A stretch of DNA of 37,613 bases from Moraxellaceae bacterium (GTDB taxonomy: Bacteria > Pseudomonadota > Gammaproteobacteria > Pseudomonadales > Moraxellaceae), in the NCBI GenBank assembly GCA_020697295.1, contig JAJFBF010000033.1, positions 1 through 37,613 of the forward strand. The letters run 5' to 3'. Positions within the stretch are counted from its first letter, which is position 1. Every line of letters begins with the position of its first letter. Below, in pieces: positions 12,811-21,033 of the stretch. The position numbers and the translations under genes were made by a program. Below the pieces are notes generated by a model. The model had not been told where the DNA came from, searched no databases, and saw nothing but the letters and a program-made list of their open reading frames with translations.

Positions 12811-13515
12811 TCAGGTGCCCTGGCTCAGCAACATGTTACGGATATGCCCGATGGCCTTGGTGGGGTTCAGGCCCTTGGGACAGACGCTGACACAGTTCAT
12901 GATCCCGCGGCAGCGGAAGATGCTGAACGGGTCCGCCAGCTTCTCGAGACGCTCGGCGGTGGCAGTGTCACGGCTATCGCCCAGGAAGCGGTAGGCCCAG
13001 ATCAGGGCCGAGGGGCCCAGGAACTTGTCGGGATTCCACCAGTAGGAGGGGCAGGAGGTCGAGCAGCAGGCGCAGAGGATGCACTCGTAGAGGCCATCGA
13101 GCTTCTCGCGCTCCTCGGGCGACTGCAGGCGCTCCCGGGCCGGCGCCGGGGTATTGTTGACCAGGAAGGGCTGAACCTTCTCGTACTGGGCGTAGAACAT
13201 GCCCATGTCCACGACCAGGTCGCGGATGACGGGCAGGCCCGGCAGCGGCTTGATCACGACCTTCTTCGGCAGCGTCTTCATGTTGATGAGGCAGGCCAGG
13301 CCGTTCTTGCCGTTGATGTTCATGCCGTCGGAGCCACAGATGCCCTCGCGGCAGGAGCGGCGGAAGCTCAGGGTCTCGTCCACCTGCTTGAGCTGGATCA
13401 GGGCGTCCAGCAGCATGCGGCTGCCGGTGATGTCCAGCTCGTAGGTCTGCATGTAGGGCGCCGCGTCCTTGTCCGGATCGTAGCGGTAGACTTCAAAAAT
13501 ACGCACGTCGCTCAT
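12811..13515 (-). CDS. sdhB: Succinate dehydrogenase iron-sulfur subunit
   Basis: Carries electrons from SdhA through three iron-sulfur clusters to ubiquinone. Cluster ligands are visible: Cys55, Cys60, Asp63 and Cys75 for [2Fe-2S] (the Asp in place of a Cys is also in E. coli), [12 protein letters not shown] for the next cluster, and [17 protein letters not shown] for the last. The ATG at 13515 is preferred: TGAGG lies 6-7 bases upstream and cysteine numbering then equals E. coli; a GTG at 13527 would add MRHT. Length 234 residues (E. coli 238). The 114-base gap from sdhA contains a hairpin, an unusually wide junction for this operon. Confidence 0.97.
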   Translation of the reverse strand: MSDVRIFEVYRYDPDKDAAPYMQTYELDITGSRMLLDALIQLKQVDETLSFRRSCREGICGSDGMNINGKNGLACLINMKTLPKKVVIKPLPGLPVIRDLVVDMGMFYAQYEKVQPFLVNNTPAPARERLQSPEEREKLDGLYECILCACCSTSCPSYWWNPDKFLGPSALIWAYRFLGDSRDTATAERLEKLADPFSIFRCRGIMNCVSVCPKGLNPTKAIGHIRNMLLSQGT

Positions 13516-13574
13516 GGTGTGCCTCACTCAATTCTGTTCGGGTCGGGTGGCATCGACACCACCCTCCCCCATCG

Positions 13575-13608
13575 GTCCTGTCCGCCTCCCGGGGGATGGC
13601 GGCAGGAC
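13575..13608 (-). other. Stem-loop in the sdhA-sdhB junction
   Basis: GTCCTG-CCGCC and GGCGG-CAGGAC pair as an 11-bp stem with a one-base bulge and a 10-12-base loop. No T-run follows. It separates sdhB from sdhCDA in the transcript; processing or stability role is inference. Confidence 0.6.
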
Positions 13609-13629
13609 TGCATTCCTTCGGAAGGCGCC

Positions 13630-15447
13630 TTAGAAAGTACGCGGCTTGGGCGGAACGGATTCCACCGACAGCGGGATCAACTTCACCGGCTTGTAGTCCA
13701 GGCGGTTGCCGTCGCGGTACCACAGGGAGTGCTTCATCCACTCCTTGTCGTTGCGGCCCAGCGGGCAGTCGGCATCGGTCACCGGACGCTCGTAGTCGAC
13801 CACGGTGTGGGCGCCACGGCACTCCTTGCGGGCGGCGGCGGAGATCATCGTGGCCTTGGCGGCCTCGATGAGGTTCTCCAGCTCCAGCGCCTCGATGCGA
13901 CCGGTGTTGAACACCTTGGACTTGTCCTTGAGGTGGATGTTGCCGATGCGCTTCTCGATATCGAGGATTTTCTCGACACCTTCGTCCATCAGCTTCTGGG
14001 TACGGAACACGCCGGCGTGGTTCTGCATGGAGCGGCGCATGTCGTTGGCCACATCCTGCGCATACTCGCCCGACGTGGAGTTGTCGAGGCGGGCGATGCG
14101 CGCCAGGGTCTGCTCCAGAGCGTCGTGCGGCAGCGGCTTGTGCGTGGCCGGCTCGCGGCTGACGTGCTCGATGATGTGCTCGCCGGCGGCCTTGCCGAAG
14201 ACAATGAGGTCAAGCAGCGAGTTGGTGCCGAGGCGGTTGGCGCCGTGCACGGACACGCAGGAGCACTCGCCGATGGCATAGAAGCCCTTGACCACTTCGT
14301 TGGGGTTGCCGTTCTTCGGCGCCACGACCTGGCCATGGATATTGGTCGGAATGCCGCCCATCTGGTAATGGATGGTCGGCACCACGGGAATGGGCTCCTT
14401 GGTGCAGTCGACATTGGCGAAATTCTTGCCGATTTCGTACACGGAGGGCAGGCGCTTGTGGATGGTGTCGGCGCCCAGATGGGTCAGGTCGAGCACCACG
14501 TAGTCGCCATTGGGGCCACAGCCACGGCCTTCCTTGATTTCCTGGTCCATGGAACGGGACACGAAGTCGCGCGGGGCCAGGTCCTTCAGATTGGGTGCGT
14601 AGCGCTCCATGAAGCGCTCGCCGTGCTTGTTGCGCAGCAAGCCGCCCTCGCCGCGGCAGCCCTCGGTCAGCAGCACACCGGCACCGGCGACGCCGGTCGG
14701 GTGGAACTGCCAGAATTCCATGTCCTCCAGCGGAATGCCGGCGCGGGCGGCCATGCCGAGGCCATCGCCGGTATTGATGAAGGCATTGGTGGAGGCCTGG
14801 TAGATGCGGCCGGCGCCACCGGTGGCGAACAGGGTGCTCTTGCCCTGGAACACGGCGATGTTGCCGGTGGCCAGGTCGATGGCGGTCACGCCCAGCACAT
14901 CGCCGTCCTGGTCGCGGATCAGGTCAAGGGCGATCCACTCCACGAAGAACTCGGTGCCCACCTTGAGGTTGTTCTGGTACAGCGTGTGCAGCAGCGCATG
15001 GCCCGTACGGTCGGCGGCGGCGCAGGCGCGCTGCACCGGCTTGTCACCGTAATTGGAGGTATGACCACCAAAGGGGCGCTGGTAGATGGTGCCATCGGCG
15101 TTACGGTCGAAGGGCATGCCCATGTGCTCGAGCTCGTACACGACCTTGGGCGCTTCGCGGCACATGAACTCGATGGCGTCCTGGTCGCCCAGCCAGTCCG
15201 AGCCCTTGACGGTGTCATAGAAGTGGTAATGCCAGTTGTCCTCGCTCATGTTGCCGAGCGAGGCGCCGATGCCGCCCTGCGCCGCCACGGTATGGGAGCG
15301 GGTCGGGAAAACCTTGGTCAGCACCGCCACCTTGAGGCCGGCCTGCGCGAGCTGCAGCGAGGCGCGCATGCCCGAGCCGCCGCCGCCGACGATCACCGCG
15401 TCAAACGTGAGGGTGGGGATGTTGCTTGCCTTGAAGTTGCTGGCCAT
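13630..15447 (-). CDS. sdhA: Succinate dehydrogenase flavoprotein subunit
   Basis: Oxidises succinate to fumarate on the cytoplasmic side of the inner membrane. Length 605 residues (E. coli 588). FAD-binding VIVGGGGSG at 18-26, covalent FAD attachment at His52 in TRSHTVAAQGG, the catalytic-arginine segment EGCRGEGG, and the substrate-site stretch HGANRLGTNSLLDL. The C-terminus ends PPKPRTF with the KPVKLIPLSVE strand common to SdhA. It begins 3 bases after sdhD, so translation is likely coupled. Confidence 0.97.
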   Translation of the reverse strand: MASNFKASNIPTLTFDAVIVGGGGSGMRASLQLAQAGLKVAVLTKVFPTRSHTVAAQGGIGASLGNMSEDNWHYHFYDTVKGSDWLGDQDAIEFMCREAPKVVYELEHMGMPFDRNADGTIYQRPFGGHTSNYGDKPVQRACAAADRTGHALLHTLYQNNLKVGTEFFVEWIALDLIRDQDGDVLGVTAIDLATGNIAVFQGKSTLFATGGAGRIYQASTNAFINTGDGLGMAARAGIPLEDMEFWQFHPTGVAGAGVLLTEGCRGEGGLLRNKHGERFMERYAPNLKDLAPRDFVSRSMDQEIKEGRGCGPNGDYVVLDLTHLGADTIHKRLPSVYEIGKNFANVDCTKEPIPVVPTIHYQMGGIPTNIHGQVVAPKNGNPNEVVKGFYAIGECSCVSVHGANRLGTNSLLDLIVFGKAAGEHIIEHVSREPATHKPLPHDALEQTLARIARLDNSTSGEYAQDVANDMRRSMQNHAGVFRTQKLMDEGVEKILDIEKRIGNIHLKDKSKVFNTGRIEALELENLIEAAKATMISAAARKECRGAHTVVDYERPVTDADCPLGRNDKEWMKHSLWYRDGNRLDYKPVKLIPLSVESVPPKPRTF

Positions 15448-15450
15448 GAA

Positions 15451-15819
15451 TCAGTTCCCCCACAGGATCTGGATGCCCCAGATCAGGAATACGAAGTTGG
15501 CGAGCACCATGCCGACCAGCAGCACGACGCGCACAAAGGTGGCGCGATCGCCCATCTGACGGGTGGTGACATAGTCAGTGAACACCGTCCACATGCCCAC
15601 CCAGGCGTGACCCACCAGGGCCAGCAGCGCCAGCAGGGTGAAGATGCGCATGGGCAGGGCGGTCATGAAGGCGTGCCACTGCTCGAAGGCCAGACCCGGA
15701 TTGCAGGCCAGGAAGCCCAGCACGACGACGAAATAGATACCGAGGATGTAGGCGCTGACGCGCTGGACCAGCCAGTCGCTGATGCCGGAGCGGGTCAGGC
15801 TCGTTGCACTGTTTCTCAT
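15451..15819 (-). CDS. sdhD: Succinate dehydrogenase membrane anchor subunit SdhD
   Basis: Small membrane anchor, 122 residues with three hydrophobic helices, that holds heme b and the quinone site with SdhC. His71 in GHAWVGMW aligns with the E. coli heme ligand His71, and Asp82-Tyr83 in FTDYV with the E. coli quinone-site Asp82/Tyr83. Its ATG follows the sdhC stop directly (TAA then ATG), indicating translational coupling. Confidence 0.94.
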   Translation of the reverse strand: MRNSATSLTRSGISDWLVQRVSAYILGIYFVVVLGFLACNPGLAFEQWHAFMTALPMRIFTLLALLALVGHAWVGMWTVFTDYVTTRQMGDRATFVRVVLLVGMVLANFVFLIWGIQILWGN

Positions 15820-16212
15820 TTACATCACCACCCAGACAAAGGCACAGAGAATGGCGACCGCGGCCAGCGCCAGGGCCACCGTGGCGAACAGGCGACCGCC
15901 GTTCAGGGATTCACCGATGCCAAAGTCCTGGACCAGGTGCTTGGTGCCGATGATGAAATGGAACACCAGCCCGGCGAAGGCGATGAAGAGCAGGCCGCCG
16001 CCCAGGAAAGTGCCCAGGAAGTCCTGCTTGAGGATGTCGAAGGCCTCGCGTGAATCCAGGGACTGCTGCAGCACATAAAGCAGCACAGGAATCAGCAGGA
16101 ACACCAGGACACCGGAAATACGATGCAGGATGGAAGAAATGGCAACGGGCGACTTCAGGTTGACTGCCAGCACGGTAGCCAGGCTGAGATTGACGGGTCG
16201 ATTACTTTTCAC
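15820..16212 (-). CDS. sdhC: Succinate dehydrogenase cytochrome b556 subunit SdhC
   Basis: Membrane anchor of complex II, 130 residues with three transmembrane helices. Ser27 and Arg31 in SSILHRISG match the E. coli quinone-site residues, and His85 in FHFIIGTKH is the likely heme ligand (E. coli His84). I chose the GTG at 16212 because AGGA lies 8-9 bases upstream and the protein then has E. coli length; the open frame continues to 16287 with sequence that does not look like SdhC. First gene of the nine-gene operon, about 130 bases below its candidate promoter. Confidence 0.93.
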   Translation of the reverse strand: MKSNRPVNLSLATVLAVNLKSPVAISSILHRISGVLVFLLIPVLLYVLQQSLDSREAFDILKQDFLGTFLGGGLLFIAFAGLVFHFIIGTKHLVQDFGIGESLNGGRLFATVALALAAVAILCAFVWVVM

Positions 16213-16345
16213 AGCGCAATTCCTGTGAGGAGCCCAGGACCAAGGATCCGGGCGGAGACCAGGGGGAGGTGACAGGCATTGGCGCAAGCCATTGAAATAC
16301 CTGCGTTTTTACTGAAAAATCCGGCCAACACAAAACCGGGCGGGA

Positions 16346-16374
16346 AGTATAATGCCCCATGTTTTCAATTACAA
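16346..16374 (-). promoter_or_regulatory. Sigma70-type promoter for the sdh-suc operon
   Basis: On the minus strand TTGTAA, a 17-base spacer and TATACT. Match to consensus is 4/6 and 5/6 with ideal spacing. Transcription would start near 16339, leaving a leader of about 127 bases before the sdhC GTG. Confidence 0.65.
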
Positions 16375-16557
16375 ACAGGTAACGCGACTGGGACATGCGA
16401 CTAAAGTCTCATGCAATTCCCGTATATAAGGATGCATGTGGCGCAAAGACGCACCTGTTGAGGGATTTCCTGCCCCGAAAGGGTGCCCCACCCCGTCCGA
16501 CCGCCCCAAGCCTGTGATTTTACGACTCAAACTCAGTCAAACCGCTCATCCATTCGA

Positions 16558-16585
16558 TTGACAAAATATCCCTACAAATTAAGCT
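16558..16585 (+). promoter_or_regulatory. Candidate gltA promoter
   Basis: A perfect -35 TTGACA at 16558-16563 followed after 16 bases by TAAGCT (weak -10, 3/6). It lies 100 bases upstream of the gltA ATG in an AT-rich stretch. The -35 is convincing and the -10 is not, so an activator may be needed. Confidence 0.45.
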
Positions 16586-16685
16586 AGCGCGCCTTCCTAC
16601 CGCTTCTTTCTTTATCATCGGCAGCGCCGCCGCCAGATCTCGATGGCGGGGCCAGGTCACTGAACCTCTGCTCCAGGAGATTGCC

Positions 16686-17966
16686 ATGTCCGGCAAAAAA
16701 GCCACTCTCACGATCGATGGCAAGTCGATTGATCTGCCGGTTTCCTCGGGAACCATGGGCCCCGAAGTCATCGATGTGAAGGATGTGCTCGCGCAGGGCT
16801 ACTTCACTTACGACCCCGGCTTCATGGCTACCGCTGCCTGCGAGTCCAAGATCACCTTCATCGACGGCGACAAGGGCATCCTGCTGCACCGCGGCTACCC
16901 CATCGACCAGTTGGCCGAGAAGTCCGACTACCTCGAGACCTGCTACCTGCTGCTGAACGGCGAGTTGCCCAATGCCGAGCAGAAGGCCGATTTCGTCAGC
17001 CGCGTGACCAACCACACCATGGTCCACGAGCAGCTGCAGTTCTTCTACCGCGGCTTCCGCCGCGACGCCCACCCCATGGCCGTGATGTGCGGCGTGGTGG
17101 GCGCCCTGTCCGCGTTCTATCACGACAACCTGGACATCAATAACCCGGAACACCGCCGTATCGCCGCCATCCGCCTCGTGGCCAAGATGCCGACCATTGC
17201 CGCGATGAGCTACAAGTACAACGCCGGCCAGCCCTTCGTGTACCCGCGCAATGATCTGGGCTACGCCGAGAACTTCCTGCACATGATGTTCGCCACGCCC
17301 TGCGAGGAGTACAAGGTGAACCCGGTGCTGGCCCGCGCCATGGACCGCATCTTCATCCTGCATGCGGACCACGAGCAGAACGCTTCCACCTCCACGGTGC
17401 GCCTGACCGGCTCCACCGGCGCCAACCCCTACGCCTGTATCGCCGCCGGCATTGCCGCGCTCTGGGGCCCGGCCCACGGTGGCGCCAACGAAGCCGTGCT
17501 GAAGATGCTCGACGAGATCGGTTCGGTGGATAACCTGGACAAGTTCCTGGCCAAGGCCAAGGACAAGAACGACCCGTTCAAGCTCATGGGCTTCGGCCAC
17601 CGCGTGTACAAGAACTTCGACCCGCGCGCCAAGGTCATGAAGCAGACCTGCGACGAAGTCCTCGCCGCTCTCGGCATCAACGATCCGCAGCTCGAGCTGG
17701 CCATGAAGCTGGAAGAAGCCGCCCGCAACGACCCGTACTTCGTGGAGCGCAAGCTCTACCCGAACGTGGACTTCTACTCGGGCATCATCCTCAAGGCCAT
17801 CGGCATCCCGACCTCCATGTTCACGGTGATTTTCGCCCTGGCGCGTACCGTGGGCTGGATCTCGCACTGGATGGAAATGCACAGCGGCCCTTACAAGATC
17901 GGGCGTCCGCGCCAGCTCTACACCGGCGCCGTGCAGCGTGACCTGGTGCCGCTGGAAAAGCGCTGA
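16686..17966 (+). CDS. gltA: Citrate synthase, type II (hexameric)
   Basis: Condenses acetyl-CoA and oxaloacetate to citrate, the entry step of the TCA cycle. Length 426 residues (E. coli 427). Catalytic His264 (WGPAHGGAN), His305 (GFGHRVYKN) and Asp362 (NVDFYSG) fall at the same numbers as in E. coli, which confirms both family and start. AGGAG at about 16674 provides the ribosome site. The N-terminal beta-rich extension found in NADH-inhibited gram-negative enzymes is present, so NADH control is likely but inferred. Divergent from sdhC; monocistronic, ended by the terminator at 17985-18012. Confidence 0.98.
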   Translation: MSGKKATLTIDGKSIDLPVSSGTMGPEVIDVKDVLAQGYFTYDPGFMATAACESKITFIDGDKGILLHRGYPIDQLAEKSDYLETCYLLLNGELPNAEQKADFVSRVTNHTMVHEQLQFFYRGFRRDAHPMAVMCGVVGALSAFYHDNLDINNPEHRRIAAIRLVAKMPTIAAMSYKYNAGQPFVYPRNDLGYAENFLHMMFATPCEEYKVNPVLARAMDRIFILHADHEQNASTSTVRLTGSTGANPYACIAAGIAALWGPAHGGANEAVLKMLDEIGSVDNLDKFLAKAKDKNDPFKLMGFGHRVYKNFDPRAKVMKQTCDEVLAALGINDPQLELAMKLEEAARNDPYFVERKLYPNVDFYSGIILKAIGIPTSMFTVIFALARTVGWISHWMEMHSGPYKIGRPRQLYTGAVQRDLVPLEKR

Positions 17967-17984
17967 GACGCGCCGTCAACCGTT

Positions 17985-18012
17985 GAAAAAGGCCGCCTTG
18001 CGGCCTTTTTCT
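17985..18012 (+). terminator. Intrinsic terminator after gltA
   Basis: AAAAAGGCCGC and GCGGCCTTTTT form a tight hairpin 19 bases after the gltA stop. The stem resembles the fadH terminator at 4593-4620. Confidence 0.9.
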
Positions 18013-18073
18013 TTGGGGCGGAGCATCACCCCGCCCCCAACCCCTCCTTCCTGACCGCAAAGTGCCTGACACC

Positions 18074-18949
18074 ATGATCCCTGTCGCATTCATCGGCCTT
18101 GGCACCATGGGCTATCCCATGGCCGGCCACCTCGCCCGCAAGGGTTTTGACGTCACCGTTTTCAACCGTACCACCAGCAAGGCGGAGCAGTGGTGTGGCG
18201 AATATGGCGGGCGGCGGGCACCCACCCCGGCCGCCGCGGCCCGCGGCGCCAGCATGGTGTTTATTTGCGTGGGCAATGATCAGGACCTGGAGTCGGTCAT
18301 CCTGGGCGCGGAAGGGGTTGCGGCGGGAATGGAGGCCGGTGCGATCGTGGTCGACCACTCCACCGTATCAGCCACCCTCTCCCGCCGCCTGGCCGATGCC
18401 CTGGCCGACCTGGGAGTGGCCTTCATCGATGCCCCTGTCTCCGGAGGCCAGCAAGGCGCACAGAACGGCCAGCTCGCCATCATGTGCGGGGGAGACCCGG
18501 CCAGCTACGAGCGAGTGCGACCGGTGATGGCGAGCTATGCCCGGGCCACGACCTTGATGGGCCCATCCGGCAGCGGACAGCTCACCAAGATGGTGAACCA
18601 GATTTGCGTGGCCGGCCTGGTGGAAGCCCTGGCCGAGGGCATGCACTTTGCCGCGCAGGCCGGGCTTGATGTGCAACGCGTGATCGACGTGATCTCGCAA
18701 GGCGCCGCAGCGAGCTGGCAAATGGTGAATCGACACAAGAGCATGATTGCCGGTGAGTACGAGCATGGCTTTGCGGTGGACTGGATGCGCAAGGACCTGG
18801 CCATCTGCCTCGAAGAAGCCCGCCAGCGAGGAGTGGATCTGCCCGTGACCGCGCTGGTCGACACCTTTTACGGGGATGTGCAGGCCATGGGGGGCAGGCG
18901 CTGGGACACGTCCAGCCTGCTTGCCCGCCTGCAGAAAGGAAACACCTGA
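18074..18949 (+). CDS. NAD(P)-dependent beta-hydroxyacid dehydrogenase (3-hydroxyisobutyrate dehydrogenase family)
   Basis: Oxidises a short beta-hydroxy acid with NAD(P)+; family members act on 3-hydroxyisobutyrate, tartronate semialdehyde or related acids. Length 291 residues. Rossmann motif FIGLGTMGYPMAGHL at the N-terminus, the family segment DAPVSGGQQGAQNGQLAIMCGG in mid-protein, and the catalytic lysine near residue 172 in GQLTKMVNQ. I prefer the ATG at 18074 because the glycine motif then starts near residue 6, as usual; a GTG at 18062 would add four residues, and neither has a strong ribosome site. It stands alone, without valine-pathway or glyoxylate genes beside it, so the substrate is unknown. 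Confidence 0.85.
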   Translation: MIPVAFIGLGTMGYPMAGHLARKGFDVTVFNRTTSKAEQWCGEYGGRRAPTPAAAARGASMVFICVGNDQDLESVILGAEGVAAGMEAGAIVVDHSTVSATLSRRLADALADLGVAFIDAPVSGGQQGAQNGQLAIMCGGDPASYERVRPVMASYARATTLMGPSGSGQLTKMVNQICVAGLVEALAEGMHFAAQAGLDVQRVIDVISQGAAASWQMVNRHKSMIAGEYEHGFAVDWMRKDLAICLEEARQRGVDLPVTALVDTFYGDVQAMGGRRWDTSSLLARLQKGNT

Positions 18950-19117
18950 CCCCCTCGAACAGGGGTGACTCAAATGGAAATCCAGACGCTGACGCCCGGC
19001 TACCAGCTGACAGGAGGCAAGGCAATGCACTTTTTCTCCCGCCTCCCTGGGCGTAGACTCCAGAGACCGGCGGCAGGAATCACCGGACAAAAGGACTAGA
19101 AGAGCGAGGACACGCCC

Positions 19118-19387
19118 ATGACCAGATTGCTTACCTTCGGAGTACTGCTGCTGGCAGCCACCGCCAGCCAGGCCAGTGAACGACGCGAAAACTGCAACCA
19201 GAAAGGTGCAGGAGTGAACGGCAGCGAGCGCAACCAGGTCGTGGCCGAGTGCATCCGGCGCAATGCCGGCATCACCAACATGCCGCCCATGCTGGCCCGC
19301 ATGAGCCAGTGCAACCGCGAAGCCGGCAACATGGCCGGGGAACCCCGGGTCCGATTCGTGAATACCTGCCTGGAGCGCGCCGACTGA
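19118..19387 (+). CDS. PsiF-like small secreted protein
   Basis: An 89-residue protein with a signal peptide (MTRLLTFGVLLLAATASQA, cleavage likely after SQA), so probably periplasmic. The mature part has two short repeats with a Cys-Asn pair, a basic stretch and a later Cys: NCNQKGAGVNGSERNQVVAEC and QCNREAGNMAGEPRVRFVNTC (each shown only to its key residues). This C-N-x-x-A/G...R...F/V...C pattern resembles the PsiF repeat of the E. coli phosphate-starvation-inducible protein. Molecular function is not known for the family. A GAGG lies about 10 bases upstream of the ATG, and a strong terminator follows 13 bases after the stop. Confidence 0.72.
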   Translation: MTRLLTFGVLLLAATASQASERRENCNQKGAGVNGSERNQVVAECIRRNAGITNMPPMLARMSQCNREAGNMAGEPRVRFVNTCLERAD

Positions 19388-19400
19388 GGCCCGCAAAAAA

Positions 19401-19426
19401 AAGCCCGCGAATGCGGGCTTTTTTTA
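19401..19426. terminator. Bidirectional terminator between convergent genes
   Basis: A-run, AAGCCCGC, short loop, GCGGGCTT, T-run. It can stop both the PsiF-like gene (+) and the thiolase gene (-, ending at 19444). Confidence 0.9.
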
Positions 19427-19443
19427 TGGCTGCGGCCAGCACC

Positions 19444-20721
19444 TCACCTTTCGATGATGGCTACCACGCCCTGGCCGCCGGCGGCGCAGATGGACACCAG
19501 GATGCGGCCCTTGCCCGTCTCGTTCAGCAGCTTGGCGGCAGCGGCCACGATGCGGCCACCGGTCGCAGCGAAGGGATGACCCGCCGCCAGGGACGAACCG
19601 TTCACGTTCAGCTTCTTGCGATCGATGGAACCGAGCGGCTTGTCACGGCCCAGCTTCTCCTTGCAGAACTTTGGATCCTCCCAGGCCTTGAGGGTCGACA
19701 ACACCTGGCCGGCGAAGGCTTCGTGGATCTCGTAGTAGTCAAAGTCCTGCAGGGTCAGGCCGGTGCGCTCCAGCATGCGGGAGACCGCATAGGCCGGGGC
19801 CATCAGCAGGCCTTCCTTCTTGTGCACGAAATCGACAGCCGCAGTTTCCACGGTAGTCAGGTAAGCCAGCACCGGCAGGCCGCGGGCCTTGGCCCACTCT
19901 TCGCTGGCCAGCAGCACGGCGGAGGCGCCATCGGTCAGCGGCGTGGAATTGCCGGCGGTCATGGTGCCCTTCTCCCTGTCGCCAAACACAGGCTTCAGGG
20001 TCGCCAGCTTTTCCAGCGTGGAGTTGGGGCGCAGGTTGTCGTCACGCTCCAGCCCCATGTACGGGCTCATCAGGTCGTTGAAGAAGCCCCGCTCGTAGGC
20101 GGCAGCCATGTTCTTGTGGGACAGGTAGGCCAGTTCGTCCTGGGCGTCGCGGGCGATGCCCCACTCGGCGGTAGTGATGGCCTGGTGGTCACCCATGGCC
20201 AGGCCGGTACGCGGCTCGCCGTTGCGCGGGATCTCGAGGCCCAGCATGGAGGGCCGGAACTTGCCGAGCAGCTTCAGGCGGGCATTGGTGTCCTTGGCGC
20301 GGGACAGGTCGAGCAGGAAGGTGCGCAGGGAATCACTGACGCCAATCGGGGCATCGGAGGTCGTGTCGACGCCGCCGCCGATGCCGGACTCGATCTGGCC
20401 GGTGGCGATCTTGTTGGCGATGTAGTTGATCGCCTGCAGGCCGGTACCGCAGGCCTGCTGCATGTCGCAGGCCGGGGTCTCCGGGGCGAGACGGGTATTG
20501 AGCACCGTTTCGCGGGTCATGTTGAAGTCACGGGACAGCTTGAGCACGGCGCCTGCGGCCACTTCACCCAGGCGTTCGCCGTCGAGCTTGTAGCGCGCCA
20601 CCAGGCCGTCCAGGGCCGCGGTCAGCATGTCGATGTTGGAAGCCTTCGCATAGGCGCCGTTGGAGCGCGCGAAGGGAATGCGGTTGCCACCGATGATGGC
20701 GACGCGACGGAGGGTGGACAT
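19444..20721 (-). CDS. Acetyl-CoA C-acyltransferase (thiolase), FadI/FadA2-like
   Basis: Thiolase of 425 residues that cleaves 3-ketoacyl-CoA with CoA, or runs the reverse condensation. Nucleophile Cys91 in QQACGTG, His382 in AGHPFAATGG and Cys412 in SICAAGGQG make the complete catalytic set. Length and the GHPFAATGG variant are closer to FadI and mycobacterial FadA2 than to the shorter PhaA type. Divergent from the long FabG/MaoC pair, an arrangement also known for mycobacterial fadA2 / fabG4-htdX. This suggests a shared pathway on 3-hydroxy/3-ketoacyl-CoA; no fadB/fadJ partner is adjacent. Confidence 0.9.
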   Translation of the reverse strand: MSTLRRVAIIGGNRIPFARSNGAYAKASNIDMLTAALDGLVARYKLDGERLGEVAAGAVLKLSRDFNMTRETVLNTRLAPETPACDMQQACGTGLQAINYIANKIATGQIESGIGGGVDTTSDAPIGVSDSLRTFLLDLSRAKDTNARLKLLGKFRPSMLGLEIPRNGEPRTGLAMGDHQAITTAEWGIARDAQDELAYLSHKNMAAAYERGFFNDLMSPYMGLERDDNLRPNSTLEKLATLKPVFGDREKGTMTAGNSTPLTDGASAVLLASEEWAKARGLPVLAYLTTVETAAVDFVHKKEGLLMAPAYAVSRMLERTGLTLQDFDYYEIHEAFAGQVLSTLKAWEDPKFCKEKLGRDKPLGSIDRKKLNVNGSSLAAGHPFAATGGRIVAAAAKLLNETGKGRILVSICAAGGQGVVAIIER

Positions 20722-21033
20722 GGCAGGTACTCCTTGCTGGATTTACAGGGCCGCACCCTAGCATAGAAAGCCCCCCCGGGATTGGCAGTACATGCCAGCC
20801 ATCCCCGGCGGAGGGGCAAATGCCCGCCCGTTGCGGATTTGTTAGCCTGCGCAGCGTTTTCATCCGTGGCAGGTGTGCCTTTCAGGTACGCTGCGTCGGA
20901 TTTTTGGCAGCAGGGGCTCTGCGTCGCCCGTCGACCCTAGCCCCGCCGGCATTCTTTTCCTAGAGTGGCGGCCGTTCTGCCGGGGCCTCCCACGGGAGGC
21001 ATGCCTCCACCGCTCAGTGTTAAGGATGTCGTC
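20722..21033. other. Divergent control region, thiolase - FabG
   Basis: 312 bases. A minus-strand promoter candidate lies at 20760-20788. On the plus side there is a TAGAGT near 20962 but no fitting -35. No PsrA/FadR-like operator was seen. No small gene is supported. Confidence 0.6.
20760..20788 (-). promoter_or_regulatory. Candidate promoter for the thiolase gene
   Basis: On the minus strand CTGCCA, a 17-base spacer and TATGCT; each hexamer matches 4 of 6 consensus bases. It is about 40 bases upstream of the thiolase ATG, with AAGGAG shortly before that start. Confidence 0.45.

Larger units (their letters stand above)
16213..16685. other. sdhC-gltA divergent control region
   Basis: 473 bases between the divergent sdhC and gltA genes. 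It holds a minus-strand promoter (16346-16374) and a plus-strand candidate (16558-16585), described separately. It is clearly AT-richer than the genes around it, as expected for a regulatory region. A TATATAAGG stretch at 16423 is a further possible -10. No FNR, Crp or ArcA site stood out. Confidence 0.7.

Noticed and set aside
16288..16685. A second, minus-strand gene between sdhC and gltA
   Set aside because: Minus-strand frames at 16202-16396 and 16520-16771 are short, overlap promoters or gltA, and lack start context.
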